A stretch of DNA of 64,000 nt from Bacteroidota bacterium (lineage in GTDB: Bacteria > Bacteroidota > Ignavibacteria > Ignavibacteriales > Ignavibacteriaceae). The translations under genes and the position numbers were made by a program. The stretch spans positions 1 through 64,000 of the forward strand of contig JAMCWE010000021.1 of NCBI GenBank assembly GCA_023475265.1, given 5' to 3'. Position 1 is the first letter of the stretch. Every line of letters begins with the position of its first letter. A model generated the notes under the pieces. The model saw only the letters and a program-made list of their open reading frames with translations. It was not told where the DNA came from and searched no databases. Shown here piece by piece: positions 24,184 through 35,422 of the stretch.

Positions 24184-27015
24184 TTAATTTTTTAATCTTA
24201 ACTCTTTTTTAAGATATACCCCGGTTATACTTTTTTTATTTTTTATTATGGATTCCGGAGTTCCTTCGGCAATAATTTTTCCGCCATCATCTCCGCCGCC
24301 AGGGCCTAGATCGATAACCCAATCTGCAGTTTTAATAACATCCAAATTATGTTCAACAACAACAACAGTATTTCCCTTTTCTACGAGTTTGCTTAATACT
24401 CCAAGAAGAATATTTACATCTTCAAAATGAAGACCCGTGGTTGGTTCATCAAGAATGTAAAGTGTTTTACCTGTGCTCACCTTGCTTAATTCAGTTGCAA
24501 GCTTTACGCGCTGAGCCTCGCCGCCTGAAAGCGTTGTTGCCTGCTGGCCTAATTTTATGTAACCAAGTCCGACATCATTAATAGCTTTTATTTTTCTTTT
24601 AATCCTTGGCAGGTCTTCAAAAAATTCTAAAGCTTCGCTTACTCGCATCTCAAGCACATCAGCAATTGATTTAGTTTTATACAAAACTTCAAGAGTTTCA
24701 CGATTATATCTTTTCCCGCGGCAAGATTCGCATTCAACGTACACATCAGGTAAAAAATTCATTTCAATTTTTTTCAACCCGTCGCCGCCGCATTCTTCGC
24801 ATCTTCCACCAGCAACATTGAAACTAAATCTTCCAGTGCTGTATCCCCGCATTTTAGATTCCGGAAGCTGCGAAAATAAATCTCTGATAAATGTAAACAG
24901 ACCAGTATATGTCGCCGGGTTTGATCTTGGAGTTCTTCCAATTGGCGATTGATCGATTTCTATAATTTTATCGATCTGTTCTAAACCTTCAATAGTATCA
25001 TAAGGCAAAGAAACTGTTTTTGAGTTGTAAATTTTATTCATTAAAATTTTAACAAGCGTTTCATTCATTAAAGATGATTTTCCGGAACCGCTAACGCCGG
25101 TAATTAAAGTAAAAGTGCCAAGAGGAATTTTTAAAGTTACATTCTGAAGGTTATGGCCTCTTGCGCCTTTTAAGATTAAATATTTTCCGTTCCCTTTTCT
25201 TCTTTCCTGAGGGACAACAATTTCTTTTTTATTTGTAAGATAAGATAACGTTAATGAATTAATTCCGTTTTGAGATTCAACTAGTTTCATTGTTTCACCG
25301 GCAAGACAAACTTCCCCGCCATGTTCGCCGGCGCCCGGACCAAGGTCAATCATATAATCAGAGCTTTCAATTGTTTCGCGGTCATGTTCAACAACAATAA
25401 CTGTATTTCCTAAGTCTCTTAAATTTTTTAATGAGTTAATAAGTTTGATATTATCGCTTTGATGAAGTCCTATGCTTGGTTCATCCAATACATAAAGAAC
25501 ACCGGCAAGCTGCGATCCAATTTGAGTAGCTAATCTAATTCGCTGAGATTCGCCGCCGGATAAAGTTCTTGCTGAACGATTAAGTGTTAAATAATCCAAT
25601 CCGACATTAAGCATAAATCTAAGCCGCTCAGTTATTTCTTTTAATATTGGTTTTGCTATGATTGAATTTCTTCCGGTAATATGTAAATCTTTAAAAAACT
25701 CCTCGCATTTTTTTATAGAAAAATTGGTCACCTCGCTAATATTTAATCCTTGGAACTTGACTGCTAATGATTCTTGCTTTAGTCTTCCTCCTTTACAAGT
25801 TTGGCAAGGAACCGTGTTCATATAAGATTCAACCCATTCACGAATGTTATTCGATGATGTAGTGTTGTAATAATTTTTCAAATAATTTATCAAACCGGAA
25901 AATCTATGAAAATAAGTGACAGGCTTTCCGCTGCCGTAAGAATAAGAGAATGCAATTTTATCTTTACTGCCGTAAAGAAGAATTTCTTTTTGATCTTCAG
26001 ATAAATCTTTTAGCTTGGTATCGAAATTAAATCCGTACTTCTCACTCACAGAACTTAATTGATTAAAAAACCAAACTGAACGAGGCTTACCAAGCGGTGA
26101 TAAAGCTTCATCATTAATCGATTTGTTCCAATCAGGAATAATCAAATTTATGTCAAGCTCTTTTTTTTCACCTAAACCTTCGCAGTCAGGACAAGAACCG
26201 TAAGGTGAATTAAACGAAAAAGAATTTGGAGCTAATTCCCGATAACTAATTCCGCAATCTAAACAAGCTAAATGCCTGCTAAAAATATGATCTTGTGAAT
26301 TATCATTTACAATTACAATCCCGTTTCCATAATTTAATCCAACTTCAATTGATTCAGTTAATCTATTTCTTGAATTTTCATTCACTGTCAGTTTATCAAC
26401 AACAATTTCAATATTATGAATTTTATATCTGTCAACCTGGAAATTTTTTGTAATCTCGTAGAATTCATTATCAACTCTTACTTTCAAAAATCCATCCGAA
26501 AGTATTTCTTCAAACAATTCACGATAATGACCTTTTCTTCCACGGACAACCGGTGCGAGTACAAAAACTTTTTTATTGTTTAACGATGTTAAAATAGAAT
26601 CAATAATTTGTGAAGATGATTGCCTTGTAACTGGCTTGCCGCAATTATAGCAATGCGGAGTGCCAAGTCTTGCATAAAGAAGTCTTAAGTAATCATAAAT
26701 TTCGGTAACAGTCCCAACAGTTGATCTCGGGTTTCCCGAAGTTGATTTCTGTTCAATTGAAATTGCCGGACTTAATCCTTCGATAAGATCGACGTCGGGT
26801 TTTTCCAGCATGTCTAAAAATTGCCGCGCGTATGCGGAAAGTGATTCAATGTATCTTCTTTGCCCTTCGGCATAAATTGTATCAAATGCTAATGAAGATT
26901 TTCCGGATCCTGAAAGACCTGTAATAACTGTAAAAGAATCTCTTGGAATTTCTAAATCAATATTTTTAAGGTTATGCTCGCGAGCGCCTTTTATTATAAT
27001 AGTTTCTTCTAACAC
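24184..27015 (-). CDS. uvrA: UvrABC excinuclease subunit A
   Basis: The ATP-dependent DNA-damage sensor of nucleotide excision repair, 943 residues as expected. It has two ABC ATPase modules: Walker [10 protein letters not shown] near residue 33 and GVSGSGKSS near 640, with [12 protein letters not shown] and [12 protein letters not shown] signatures. Zinc-binding cysteines occur in CLDCG...CPDCEG and in CEECGGDG...CESCRG. The sequence [14 protein letters not shown] near residue 60 is a family hallmark. It is possibly followed on the same transcript by nat. No LexA-like box was recognised upstream. Confidence 0.98.
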   Translation of the reverse strand: MLEETIIIKGAREHNLKNIDLEIPRDSFTVITGLSGSGKSSLAFDTIYAEGQRRYIESLSAYARQFLDMLEKPDVDLIEGLSPAISIEQKSTSGNPRSTVGTVTEIYDYLRLLYARLGTPHCYNCGKPVTRQSSSQIIDSILTSLNNKKVFVLAPVVRGRKGHYRELFEEILSDGFLKVRVDNEFYEITKNFQVDRYKIHNIEIVVDKLTVNENSRNRLTESIEVGLNYGNGIVIVNDNSQDHIFSRHLACLDCGISYRELAPNSFSFNSPYGSCPDCEGLGEKKELDINLIIPDWNKSINDEALSPLGKPRSVWFFNQLSSVSEKYGFNFDTKLKDLSEDQKEILLYGSKDKIAFSYSYGSGKPVTYFHRFSGLINYLKNYYNTTSSNNIREWVESYMNTVPCQTCKGGRLKQESLAVKFQGLNISEVTNFSIKKCEEFFKDLHITGRNSIIAKPILKEITERLRFMLNVGLDYLTLNRSARTLSGGESQRIRLATQIGSQLAGVLYVLDEPSIGLHQSDNIKLINSLKNLRDLGNTVIVVEHDRETIESSDYMIDLGPGAGEHGGEVCLAGETMKLVESQNGINSLTLSYLTNKKEIVVPQERRKGNGKYLILKGARGHNLQNVTLKIPLGTFTLITGVSGSGKSSLMNETLVKILMNKIYNSKTVSLPYDTIEGLEQIDKIIEIDQSPIGRTPRSNPATYTGLFTFIRDLFSQLPESKMRGYSTGRFSFNVAGGRCEECGGDGLKKIEMNFLPDVYVECESCRGKRYNRETLEVLYKTKSIADVLEMRVSEALEFFEDLPRIKRKIKAINDVGLGYIKLGQQATTLSGGEAQRVKLATELSKVSTGKTLYILDEPTTGLHFEDVNILLGVLSKLVEKGNTVVVVEHNLDVIKTADWVIDLGPGGGDDGGKIIAEGTPESIIKNKKSITGVYLKKELRLKN

Positions 27016-27133
27016 TGCTAACCAAATTTTGAAAATTTAAAATATTATATTAGGTATCATGAGTTAGAAAATCAATTTAATTTGAGATGTATCATAATAC
27101 TTTTCTTTATAAAAATTGATACTTTTACTGTAA

Positions 27134-27757
27134 ATGAGTGAAATCAAAGAAATAAAAACCATAAAAAAAACGGCGGAAATAAAATTTAAAGAAAAAGGTT
27201 CGCTATTTATTGCAGAATCTTATTTTGTTTCTTCCGACAATGATGCAATATTAATTCTAGAAAAGATTAAGAAAAAATTTTTTGATGCAACTCATCATTG
27301 TTTTGCTTATAAACTTTTGAACTTGGGTTACAAATATTCTGACGACGGCGAGCCGAACGGAACAGCAGGAAAAAGAATTTTAAATGCCATCGAACATTTC
27401 AATTTGGTAAATTGTTTGGTCATTGTAACTAGATATTTTGGCGGAACAAAGCTTGGCGTCGGGCCGTTAGGAAAGGCTTATTATACTTCTGCTTTTCAAG
27501 CTTTAGAAGTTTCTGAATTCATTATTCAAAAACCTTACTCGATTGTTACATTGAATTTCGACTTCAATTATCTCAATCTTCTCCACAAAACATTAACAAA
27601 TCATGACGGCAAAATCATCGAAACAAAATACGATTCAACAGTTAATTTTGTTTGTTTCATAAATGCAAACGAAAAAGATTCATTTACTTCAGAATTAATT
27701 GAGGCAACAAAGGGGAAAATTGAAATATCAATAAATAACACTGTACAATTTTTGTAA
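27134..27757 (+). CDS. yigZ: YigZ/IMPACT family protein
   Basis: A 207-residue cytoplasmic protein of the UPF0029/IMPACT family. The first domain carries the ATHHCFAYKL and SDDGEPNGTAGKRIL blocks and VTRYFGGTKLGVGPLGKAYYTSA near residue 100. The second is a ferredoxin-like C-terminal domain. Family members interact with translation or ribosomes (in eukaryotes, GCN1-related regulation), but the bacterial role is not established. It is divergent from uvrA. Confidence 0.92.
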   Translation: MSEIKEIKTIKKTAEIKFKEKGSLFIAESYFVSSDNDAILILEKIKKKFFDATHHCFAYKLLNLGYKYSDDGEPNGTAGKRILNAIEHFNLVNCLVIVTRYFGGTKLGVGPLGKAYYTSAFQALEVSEFIIQKPYSIVTLNFDFNYLNLLHKTLTNHDGKIIETKYDSTVNFVCFINANEKDSFTSELIEATKGKIEISINNTVQFL

Positions 27758-27844
27758 AAATTTGTATTAAATTATTTATTATTTACCTTGCTAAAAATAC
27801 AAACATTGACGAAATTTAACATACGCAACAATTTTTGATGTAAA

Positions 27845-28303
27845 ATGTCAACAAAAGATGAAATAAACCACAATGCGGGAAAGCTCGCTGACCTAACTTT
27901 CAGTCTGCTTGCAAGTTGTCAGGAAAAAGAAAGCAGGCTTGCCGAACAACATGGACTCACACAAGCTGAGTTCAGGTGTTTACGTTTATTTGGAACTGAC
28001 GAATGTCTAAATAACAAAAAAATTGCTGAGAGAATGAATCTTAGTCCAAGCCGACTTACTAGAATAATTGACGGCTTAGTGGCAAAAGATTATATCATAA
28101 GAGAAATTGATAACGCAGATAGAAGAAATATGCGTGTTTCTCTTTCGGCCAAAGGCTCTCAAATTGTTCAGCTGTTAAATTCTGCTTATGTAGATATACA
28201 TAAGGAAATTCTAACGGACATTGATGAAACTCAGCATCAGCCATTAATTACTGCAATGACTAGTTTACTTTCGGCAGTTCAAAGATGGATAGCTAGACCG
28301 TAA
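27845..28303 (+). CDS. MarR family transcriptional regulator
   Basis: A 152-residue winged-helix regulator. The core NKKIAERMNLSPSRLTRIIDGLVAKDYI near residue 57 is the recognition region, followed by the wing with the MarR hallmark DNADRRNMRVSLSAKG. It lies alone between yigZ and a hairpin, with no obvious target gene beside it, so the regulon is unknown. Confidence 0.92.
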   Translation: MSTKDEINHNAGKLADLTFSLLASCQEKESRLAEQHGLTQAEFRCLRLFGTDECLNNKKIAERMNLSPSRLTRIIDGLVAKDYIIREIDNADRRNMRVSLSAKGSQIVQLLNSAYVDIHKEILTDIDETQHQPLITAMTSLLSAVQRWIARP

Positions 28304-28316
28304 TTTAGGTAGGCGG

Positions 28317-28340
28317 GACTCGTTACACCGGTAACGAGTC
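28317..28340. terminator. Hairpin between convergent genes
   Basis: GACTCGTTAC-ACCG-GTAACGAGTC, a 10-bp perfect stem with a tetraloop, sits between the marR stop and the convergent hypothetical gene. It could terminate both transcripts. The T tail is weak. Confidence 0.6.
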
Positions 28341-28346
28341 TTGCAA

Positions 28347-28784
28347 TCAATTATGTTTTCTTTTGATTTCATTAGAATACATTTTTGCCCATTCTAAATC
28401 CGATAGAAGTTCGGTTAAATTTAAAAAGCTTTGCTGGGATAATTCAAAATAGACTTCTTCAAAGTGCAATTTGAACTGTTCATCAGCATTAGAGATAATG
28501 GTTTTTATTTGCTGAACTATTTTATTCATATTATCCGAAAAATCTTTTTTAATTTCATTAAGATTTGATATTTCCGCATTCGTACTTTCTTTTTGAACAA
28601 TACGCAGTAAACCATTAACATATTTTGCAGTAAAAATTAAATCATCAAAAGCATTTTCAGTTTTGTTTTTTAAAACCTCTTCATAAATCCGCAGAAGCTC
28701 GGCTTTTCTTTTTAATTTTGATTTAGAAAATTTTTCAACTTGATCAATAAATTCCGCCGAAGCTCTATTTACAAATTCATCCAT
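28347..28784 (-). CDS. Hypothetical helical protein
   Basis: A 145-residue protein, not recognised. It is soluble, almost entirely predicted helix, with charged heptad-like stretches and no cysteines, signal or membrane segment. It follows an O-methyltransferase gene by 11 bases on the same strand, so the two are probably co-transcribed. The spacing and good start context support it as real. Function unknown. Confidence 0.7.
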   Translation of the reverse strand: MDEFVNRASAEFIDQVEKFSKSKLKRKAELLRIYEEVLKNKTENAFDDLIFTAKYVNGLLRIVQKESTNAEISNLNEIKKDFSDNMNKIVQQIKTIISNADEQFKLHFEEVYFELSQQSFLNLTELLSDLEWAKMYSNEIKRKHN

Positions 28785-28795
28785 TTTAGATTCAC

Positions 28796-29452
28796 TTAAA
28801 TTTTTATTCCTATTCCTATTCCATCACCAACTGGTAGGATGGTTGTTTTTAGATTTGTTTGGGAAGTAAACATTTCATTAAATTCTCTTATTATCTTGGT
28901 CGAAAGTTTCTGATCATTCGGAACACGTGCTGATGCTGCTAATCCATGCCATAATAGATTATCTACAAAAACTACTCCACCTTTTTTAAGAAGCGGCATC
29001 GAATAATCAAATAGTTGCTTGTAATCAAGCTTATCTGCATCAAGAAATATTAAATCAAATTTTTTATCAAGTTTTGGTAAAACTTCAAGTGCATTGCCGA
29101 ATATCAAATTTATTTTTTCTTCCAAACCGGACTTTTTAATATTCTCTTTTGCGATTGACAAATTATCTTTACTTTTTTCTATTGTGTAAACAATAGATTT
29201 TTCATTTAGGTTCCGGGCAATTCTAATAGATGAGTAAGTAATAGATGAGTAAGCAATTGCTGTCCCGAGTTCAAGAACATATTTTGGTTCTATAATTCTT
29301 ATAAGTAATTCAAGAAGCTGTGCGGAATCTTTTTTTAAAATCGGAACTTTATTTTTCTTTGCGAATATTTCCATATCGGAAATAAGCGGATCATCATTTA
29401 TCAGAAATTTTTCTAGATATTTTTTTTGAGAAGGATACAAAATGTTGTCCAT
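28796..29452 (-). CDS. Class I SAM-dependent O-methyltransferase
   Basis: A 218-residue methyltransferase of the catechol/caffeoyl-CoA O-methyltransferase group (Methyltransf_3, YrrM-like). The SAM-binding motif is VLELGTAIAYSSI near residue 76. FDLIFLDADKLDY near 133 supplies the metal/catechol-type aspartates, and GGVVFVDNLLWHG near 158 is the typical post-motif. The substrate is uncertain, since bacterial homologues include tRNA and small-molecule enzymes. It heads a two-gene unit with the helical hypothetical protein. Confidence 0.9.
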   Translation of the reverse strand: MDNILYPSQKKYLEKFLINDDPLISDMEIFAKKNKVPILKKDSAQLLELLIRIIEPKYVLELGTAIAYSSITYSSIRIARNLNEKSIVYTIEKSKDNLSIAKENIKKSGLEEKINLIFGNALEVLPKLDKKFDLIFLDADKLDYKQLFDYSMPLLKKGGVVFVDNLLWHGLAASARVPNDQKLSTKIIREFNEMFTSQTNLKTTILPVGDGIGIGIKI

Positions 29453-29517
29453 TGAAAACCCTTAACTTTGTTTTTAATTTTTTATAACCGAACAATCATA
29501 TCTCTAATTTTTGCAAA

Positions 29518-31497
29518 TCATTTAAGAAGAACCATTTTATTTCCATAATTTTTTCCGCCGAGTGTTAGTATATAATAATAAACTCCGCTTGCGCACTTAA
29601 TTCCTCTATCAGATTTCCCGTTCCAAGTTACTGTATTAATTCCAGAAACTGCCACTCCATTGAATAAAATTTTCACAGTCTGCCCAATTGCATCCACCAC
29701 TATTAGTCTTGCTATTTCATTACCTTGAGAAACAAAAGAAATATTTGTCGAAGTTGAAAACGGATTTGGATAATTATTACTTAGAACATTATTAATAGTT
29801 ATGCTTTTTTGCGGTGAACCGGTTGTAATATCTAGCTGGCCATACTTGAAAGAATAAAATTCAGATGATGGTTCTCTAAAATTATTTCCAAGTGTATCTG
29901 TATATGTAAAATAGAAATTAACAAATTGGCCGTTAGACATTTGAGGTAAAGTAAAATTATATTTTAACGATCCATCATAAGAAAAATTAGAAGAAATAAA
30001 ATCGGAATCGGTGTTAGAATAATGAATTTCCGCAGAACCTTTTTGAATTCTACTTTGCGAGAAAAATATTTTATTAATTTTAAAATTATTTGAAGAATCG
30101 GAAAGATTTGGATATTCAATTGCTTTTTCGGCGGAAATCAATCCATAACCGCGATCATTGTTTGGAGTTGAATAATTATCCGCAGTCTCAAGCAAAATAT
30201 TTCTAGCTTGAACGTTTGTTAAATATGGATATACTGATAAAAGCAAAGCTCCGCATCCGCTTGCAATTGGCGTTGCCGCTGAAGTACCGCTATTATATCC
30301 GTAAGAACTAAACCCATCAACCACAGCAGCTCCATAAACATCAACACCTTGAGCTACTAAGTCAGGCTTAATTCTTCCGTCATAAGTTGGGCCGCGTGAA
30401 CTAAAAGCAGCAACATTATTATTTGCATCAACCGCACCAACAGCAATTATATGGAGTCCGTCTGCAGGAGTATCGACATAGCGCCATGAAGTATTTCCTT
30501 CATTGCCGGCAGCAGTAAAAGTTAAAACACCGCGTTGGAAAGCAAGTTCAACAGCTTTAGCACAGATTGTCGTCTTGCCATCCATATCTTTATAAGTATA
30601 GGAGTAAGTTGTGTCATCAAAAATATTATATCCTAAAGAGCTTGTTGTAATATCAACGCCCAAACCTTCCATCCATTCAAGAGCTGCCGCATAATTGTCC
30701 TCTTCGATGTGCGATTCGCTTCTATCATCCTCAGTTTTTGCAAGAATAAAACTTGCATTATATGCTGCACCAATCATTGAGCTATCTTTGAATCCTCCTA
30801 AAATAGAAAATACATAGGTCCCGTGTAATCCGGATTCCGGTGAATCTCCAGGTTGGGGTTCTGTTGAAGAATCATGAAAAACAAAATTATATTCTCCAAT
30901 TACTTTTTTATTAATTAAGGACTCATGATCTCTCCAATGAAATCCATTATCTAAAATTCCGATAATTACACCTTGACCGTTAATTCCTTTTGAGTGAACG
31001 ATCGGAATATCTGATAATTTTAGCTGACCATATGAAAGACCATAATCCGCTTGTGAAGTATAGCTTTCAATTTTATTAAGTTGCTGCTTTTCTACTATAT
31101 TTTCGGGATTATATTTTAAAATTCTTACAGGATCAATTTCTTTAACAAAAGGTAATTCATTAATTTTATTTATTTGAGCATCCGTCAAATAAGCCGAAAC
31201 TGCGTTGAACCAATTCAATTTATTTTCAATCTTTATTCCCAAATTTTCTAATTGAGTTATATAATCTTTTTTTATTGGAATATCTTCGTAAGTTATGATT
31301 TGATTAGCAGGCATTACCTTTTCTCTCCGTTCAATTGCTTTTGCAGATAATTGACTTAACGCTTCTTTATATAACGCATCGCTTTTGTTTAAAGCATTAG
31401 TTGGACTTATTCCTTTATCCTTTAAATAAATTAGATACTTGTTTTGAGAAAATGCGAAAGGTGCAACTAAAAGAATAAACAAGATAATTTTTTTCAT
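29518..31497 (-). CDS. S8 (subtilisin-like) peptidase with T9SS sorting domain
   Basis: A 659-residue secreted serine protease. A signal peptide (KKIILFILLVAPFAFSQ) precedes a propeptide. The catalytic domain has Asp in GILDNGFHW (about residue 185), His in GLHGTYVFSI (about 225) and Ser in GTSAATPIASG (about 405). The C-terminal 80 residues form a type A T9SS sorting domain (NYPNPFSTSTNISF ... NKMVLLK). This implies export by a type IX secretion system encoded elsewhere and surface attachment or release. Probably degrades extracellular protein. Confidence 0.93.
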   Translation of the reverse strand: MKKIILFILLVAPFAFSQNKYLIYLKDKGISPTNALNKSDALYKEALSQLSAKAIERREKVMPANQIITYEDIPIKKDYITQLENLGIKIENKLNWFNAVSAYLTDAQINKINELPFVKEIDPVRILKYNPENIVEKQQLNKIESYTSQADYGLSYGQLKLSDIPIVHSKGINGQGVIIGILDNGFHWRDHESLINKKVIGEYNFVFHDSSTEPQPGDSPESGLHGTYVFSILGGFKDSSMIGAAYNASFILAKTEDDRSESHIEEDNYAAALEWMEGLGVDITTSSLGYNIFDDTTYSYTYKDMDGKTTICAKAVELAFQRGVLTFTAAGNEGNTSWRYVDTPADGLHIIAVGAVDANNNVAAFSSRGPTYDGRIKPDLVAQGVDVYGAAVVDGFSSYGYNSGTSAATPIASGCGALLLSVYPYLTNVQARNILLETADNYSTPNNDRGYGLISAEKAIEYPNLSDSSNNFKINKIFFSQSRIQKGSAEIHYSNTDSDFISSNFSYDGSLKYNFTLPQMSNGQFVNFYFTYTDTLGNNFREPSSEFYSFKYGQLDITTGSPQKSITINNVLSNNYPNPFSTSTNISFVSQGNEIARLIVVDAIGQTVKILFNGVAVSGINTVTWNGKSDRGIKCASGVYYYILTLGGKNYGNKMVLLK

Positions 31498-31603
31498 AAT
31501 TCAAATCTTTACTGGCTTTGTATCGATAAAAGAAAATTTATTTACGAATGATAATATATTATTTTCACTTTGAAACTAAAAAGTAAAACTAGATCGGTGT
31601 GTT

Positions 31604-32530
31604 CTAATGAATAATTTTAAGGATGCGGTTCCATCTAACAGAGTTAAAAAAATTTTTGAGTGTAAACGAATTTGAAACATTCCATGACCAATAAATCAAT
31701 TCAGCTTTTCCAATAATATTATCCTCAGGCAAAAATCCCCAATAACGACTATCCATACTATCGTCGCGATAATCTCCCATCACAAAAAAATAATTTCTTT
31801 TAAAAGTATAACTTCTCACAGGTCTTCCAAAAATTGTAATTACAGTTCCTTCAACACTTACTGCCAGACCTCCAAGTTCTCTATCAATTGCAAGTTCCCA
31901 TATGTTAATATTTTTGGGATTGATTTCAATTGTCATTCCTTTTTTGGGAATAACGATTGGACCATAATTATCACTGTTCCAATCAAATCCTGAAGGGAAA
32001 ATTCTGGGGTCACGAACTCCTTTTTTTTGAAATGATGTTTTTGAAATTATTGCTGTAGAAGGTGATGAAATTTTTTCATTATTAATAAACACCACTTTAT
32101 TTTTAATTTGAAGTGAATCGCCTGGGCAGCCAATTATCCTTTTTATAAAATCTATATTTTCATCTGGTTCAATCTCATCCATGTATCCTGGGAAATGAAA
32201 TACTACAACATCATTTATTTTCGGCGTACCGGTTTTAAATATTTCCAATGAAGGAATTTCAATATTTGTTAACGGAATAAATCTTGGTGTAGAAAAAGCG
32301 TAAGACACTTTATTTACAATTATAAAATCGCCGGCCAATAAAGTATTTTCCATCGATTCAGTCGGTATGGTATCAGCTTCAATAAAAAAGGTTTTTAAAA
32401 TAATTGCAGCGAAGAGAGCAATTAAAATATATCTAATGAAATGTCTTTTTCTTAATTGATAAAAGATTGACGAGTTTTGATTTTCAGTGACACCGGTTAT
32501 GATTTTATCATCGTTGTCTTGAATAGTCAA
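31604..32530 (-). CDS. lepB: Signal peptidase I
   Basis: The inner-membrane leader peptidase that removes Sec and Tat signal peptides. The membrane anchor is at about residues 33-50. The nucleophile serine lies in PTESMENTLLAGD (near residue 59), the general-base lysine in FIKRIIGCPGD (near 129), and box E is MGDYRDDSMDSRYWG. The 308-residue length with an insertion between boxes D and E is usual for Bacteroidota relatives. lepA lies 14 bases upstream on the same strand, the classic lepA-lepB pairing. Confidence 0.95.
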   Translation of the reverse strand: MTIQDNDDKIITGVTENQNSSIFYQLRKRHFIRYILIALFAAIILKTFFIEADTIPTESMENTLLAGDFIIVNKVSYAFSTPRFIPLTNIEIPSLEIFKTGTPKINDVVVFHFPGYMDEIEPDENIDFIKRIIGCPGDSLQIKNKVVFINNEKISSPSTAIISKTSFQKKGVRDPRIFPSGFDWNSDNYGPIVIPKKGMTIEINPKNINIWELAIDRELGGLAVSVEGTVITIFGRPVRSYTFKRNYFFVMGDYRDDSMDSRYWGFLPEDNIIGKAELIYWSWNVSNSFTLKNFFNSVRWNRILKIIH

Positions 32531-32544
32531 AATATCATCCTAGA

Positions 32545-34338
32545 TTAATCTTCAATTTGAAGGACTGCTAAAAATGCTTCTTGGGGAATTTCAACATTAC
32601 CAACTTGTTTCATTCTTTTCTTGCCTTCTTTTTGTTTTTCAAGAAGTTTTCTTTTTCTTGTTATATCACCGCCGTAACATTTAGCCAAAACATTTTTGCG
32701 AAGAGCTTTCACAACCGATTTTGAAATCACTTTTGTACCGATAGCAGCTTGAATATCAATTTCAAACATTTGCCGCGGAATTAAATCTTTTAATTTCGCA
32801 CAAACTTTTCTTCCCCAATCATAAGATTTGGATTTATGAACGATCATGGAAAGTGCATCAACTGGCTCACTGTTAAGTAAAATATCGAGCTTCACCAAAT
32901 CCGATTCTTTATAACCGATATATTCATAATCAAAAGAAGCATAACCGCGAGACATGGATTTAAGCTTATCATAAAAATCAAAAATGATTTCTGAAAGTGG
33001 AAATTCAAATTGAAGATCAGCTCTTGTTGGATCGAGATAAGTTGTATTTTTATAAACGCCTCTTTTGTCCATCGCCAACTTCATAATATTACCGACATAT
33101 TCACTCGGACAAACTATCTGGGCTTTTACATAAGGTTCCTCTACGCTCTCAATATCTCCAATGGTGGGCATTTCAGCAGGATTGTCTACAACTATCTTCT
33201 CTCCTTTTTTATTTAGAACATGATACTCAACATTCGGAAGTGTTGTTATAATCGATTGGTTATATTCCCGCAAAAGTCTTTCTTGAACAATCTCCATATG
33301 CAGAAGACCGAGGAATCCGCATCTAAAACCAAAACCTAAAGCGGCAGAAGTTTCCGGTTGATAAATCAAAGCCGAATCATTCAAACGAAATTTTTCAAGT
33401 GCATCTCGCAAGTCTTCAAATTCATCCGCATCAGTAGGATAAAGACCGCTGTATACCATTGGTTTAACTTCTTTATAACCTGGTAATGGTTGATCCGCAC
33501 CATTTTTTGCATGAGTTACAGTATCTCCAACTTTGATATTATGTACTTCTTTAATTCCGGAAATTAGATAGCCAACATTACCGGCAGAAAGCTCGTCAGT
33601 CTTAATTTTTTTTAATCCGAGTACGCCAATTTCTTCAGCTTCTATTTCTTTATCAACGACAAAATATTTTATCTTGTCATTTGTTTTCAAAGTTCCGTTA
33701 AAAATTCTTATATAAGCAATTGCACCGCGGTAGGCATCAAATATTGAATCAAAAATTAATGCTTGCAGCGGCGCATTTGGATCTCCGGATGGTGACGGAA
33801 TTTTTTTTACGACAGCTTCAAGTATCTCATGAATTCCAATTTTTGATTTAGCGCTTGCAAGTAAAATTTCATTTGGATCGCAGCCAATTAAATCAATAAT
33901 TTGCCCCTTAACTTTTTCGACTTCAGCGCTTGGTAAATCAATTTTATTTATAACAGGTATTATTTCTAGTCCGGCGTCAATTGCAAGATAAAGATTACTT
34001 ATCGTTTGTGCTTCAACTCCTTGAGCTGCATCAACAACAAGTAACGCTCCTTCACAAGCCGCCAACGATCTTGAAACTTCATATGAAAAATCCACATGCC
34101 CGGGAGTGTCGATTAAATTTAAAACATAATCATTATTATCACTCGCTTTATATTTCATTTGAATGGCGTGTGATTTTATAGTAATTCCTCTTTCTCTTTC
34201 AAGTTCGAGATCATCAAGAACTTGCGCCTTTGCTTCACGTTCTGAAACCGTTCCAGTCCATTCAAGTAAGCAATCCGCAATTGTTGATTTACCATGATCA
34301 ATATGCGCTATAATACAAAAATTTCTAAGGTTGTTCAT
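32545..34338 (-). CDS. lepA: Elongation factor 4 (LepA)
   Basis: A ribosomal back-translocase GTPase of about 597 residues. G motifs are AHIDHGKST near the N-terminus, DTPGHVDF and NKIDLP. Domains II-III and V follow, and the specific C-terminal domain ends in [23 protein letters not shown] set the start at ATG 34338; the ORF track adds three residues from a TTG. It is coupled with lepB downstream. Confidence 0.97.
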   Translation of the reverse strand: MNNLRNFCIIAHIDHGKSTIADCLLEWTGTVSEREAKAQVLDDLELERERGITIKSHAIQMKYKASDNNDYVLNLIDTPGHVDFSYEVSRSLAACEGALLVVDAAQGVEAQTISNLYLAIDAGLEIIPVINKIDLPSAEVEKVKGQIIDLIGCDPNEILLASAKSKIGIHEILEAVVKKIPSPSGDPNAPLQALIFDSIFDAYRGAIAYIRIFNGTLKTNDKIKYFVVDKEIEAEEIGVLGLKKIKTDELSAGNVGYLISGIKEVHNIKVGDTVTHAKNGADQPLPGYKEVKPMVYSGLYPTDADEFEDLRDALEKFRLNDSALIYQPETSAALGFGFRCGFLGLLHMEIVQERLLREYNQSIITTLPNVEYHVLNKKGEKIVVDNPAEMPTIGDIESVEEPYVKAQIVCPSEYVGNIMKLAMDKRGVYKNTTYLDPTRADLQFEFPLSEIIFDFYDKLKSMSRGYASFDYEYIGYKESDLVKLDILLNSEPVDALSMIVHKSKSYDWGRKVCAKLKDLIPRQMFEIDIQAAIGTKVISKSVVKALRKNVLAKCYGGDITRKRKLLEKQKEGKKRMKQVGNVEIPQEAFLAVLQIED

Positions 34339-34434
34339 AATTTCCAAAAGATTGAATATTAAATATAAATACGTAATTAGAATATTGAAAGGAATATAGA
34401 TATACTGAATGCTATATATTATTCGAAAGCTTAA

Positions 34435-35409
34435 TTAGAAAATTTTTTCACTTTCTTTTTCATCTTCTTCAATCATCTCCAATATTACTCCTTCGCGTAA
34501 AGCGTATTCTGAAATTGTAATATTTTTTAGATTAAAAAGATCAAAAATTTTATTCAAAATAATCAAACCGGCAGGTAGAATATCCGCACGTTTCTTATCT
34601 ATGCCTTTAATTTTTTGTCTTTCTTGAAGGTTCTTAGCTTCTAAAATTTCACGAGTAATTTCTCTTAATTGGATTTCATTGAATGAAAATCCATTTAACG
34701 ATTTGTTATTTTCTTCTTTTAATCTGCTGCGGATAATTGATGCCGTTGACTGGATCGTACCGGAAGTACCAACAGTAATTTCAAAATCTTTATTGAATGA
34801 AATATTTTTATTTGAAATAATCTGATGTTCAATAAATTTTTCGCATTCGATTAATGCTTTATTGGAGAGTGCATACTCCGGAAAATATTTTTTACTCATT
34901 CTCACAGCGCCAATTTTTATACTCTCAGCAAAAATTGGTTCACCATTATTGCCCAAAATAATTTCGGTGCTTCCACCTCCAATGTCAATACACAACACTT
35001 TTTTATTGTGAAGATTTAATGCTTCCTTTGCGCCTTGAAAAATCAATTTAGCTTCATGATTTCCTTCAATAATTTCAACGACTATACCGGTTTCTTTCAG
35101 AACTGTTTTAATAAATTCATTTTTATTTTGTGCTTCTCTTACAGCGCTAGTAGCAACGGCTCTAATTTTTGCTTTATACTTGTTGGATAGATTTTTAAAT
35201 CCAAATAAAATATCTAAAGCTTTTTTAGATTCTTCAGGCGAAATAAATTTGAAATCATCTTTGGAATCTGAGCCAAGCCGTATTACTTTCCTTTCCCGGT
35301 CAACTATTTTGAATGAACCATTTTTTTTCTTCTCAACAATTATAAGATGAAAAGAATTCGTTCCCATATCAATCGCTGCAAAATATTTTTCATGCGCTGG
35401 TATCGACAT
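34435..35409 (-). CDS. Ppx/GppA family exopolyphosphatase
   Basis: A 324-residue phosphatase of the actin-like ATPase superfamily. Phosphate 1 motif is AAIDMGTNSFHLII at the N-terminus, phosphate 2 CIDIGGGSTEII near residue 142, and an adenosine-type region GTSGTIQSTASI follows. It hydrolyses polyphosphate or (p)ppGpp 5'-phosphate; sequence alone does not separate the two. It is the shorter, two-domain form without the C-terminal HD domain. The upstream glycosyltransferase gene is 13 bases away on the same strand. Confidence 0.92.
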   Translation of the reverse strand: MSIPAHEKYFAAIDMGTNSFHLIIVEKKKNGSFKIVDRERKVIRLGSDSKDDFKFISPEESKKALDILFGFKNLSNKYKAKIRAVATSAVREAQNKNEFIKTVLKETGIVVEIIEGNHEAKLIFQGAKEALNLHNKKVLCIDIGGGSTEIILGNNGEPIFAESIKIGAVRMSKKYFPEYALSNKALIECEKFIEHQIISNKNISFNKDFEITVGTSGTIQSTASIIRSRLKEENNKSLNGFSFNEIQLREITREILEAKNLQERQKIKGIDKKRADILPAGLIILNKIFDLFNLKNITISEYALREGVILEMIEEDEKESEKIF

Positions 35410-35422
35410 TAATTTCTTATAA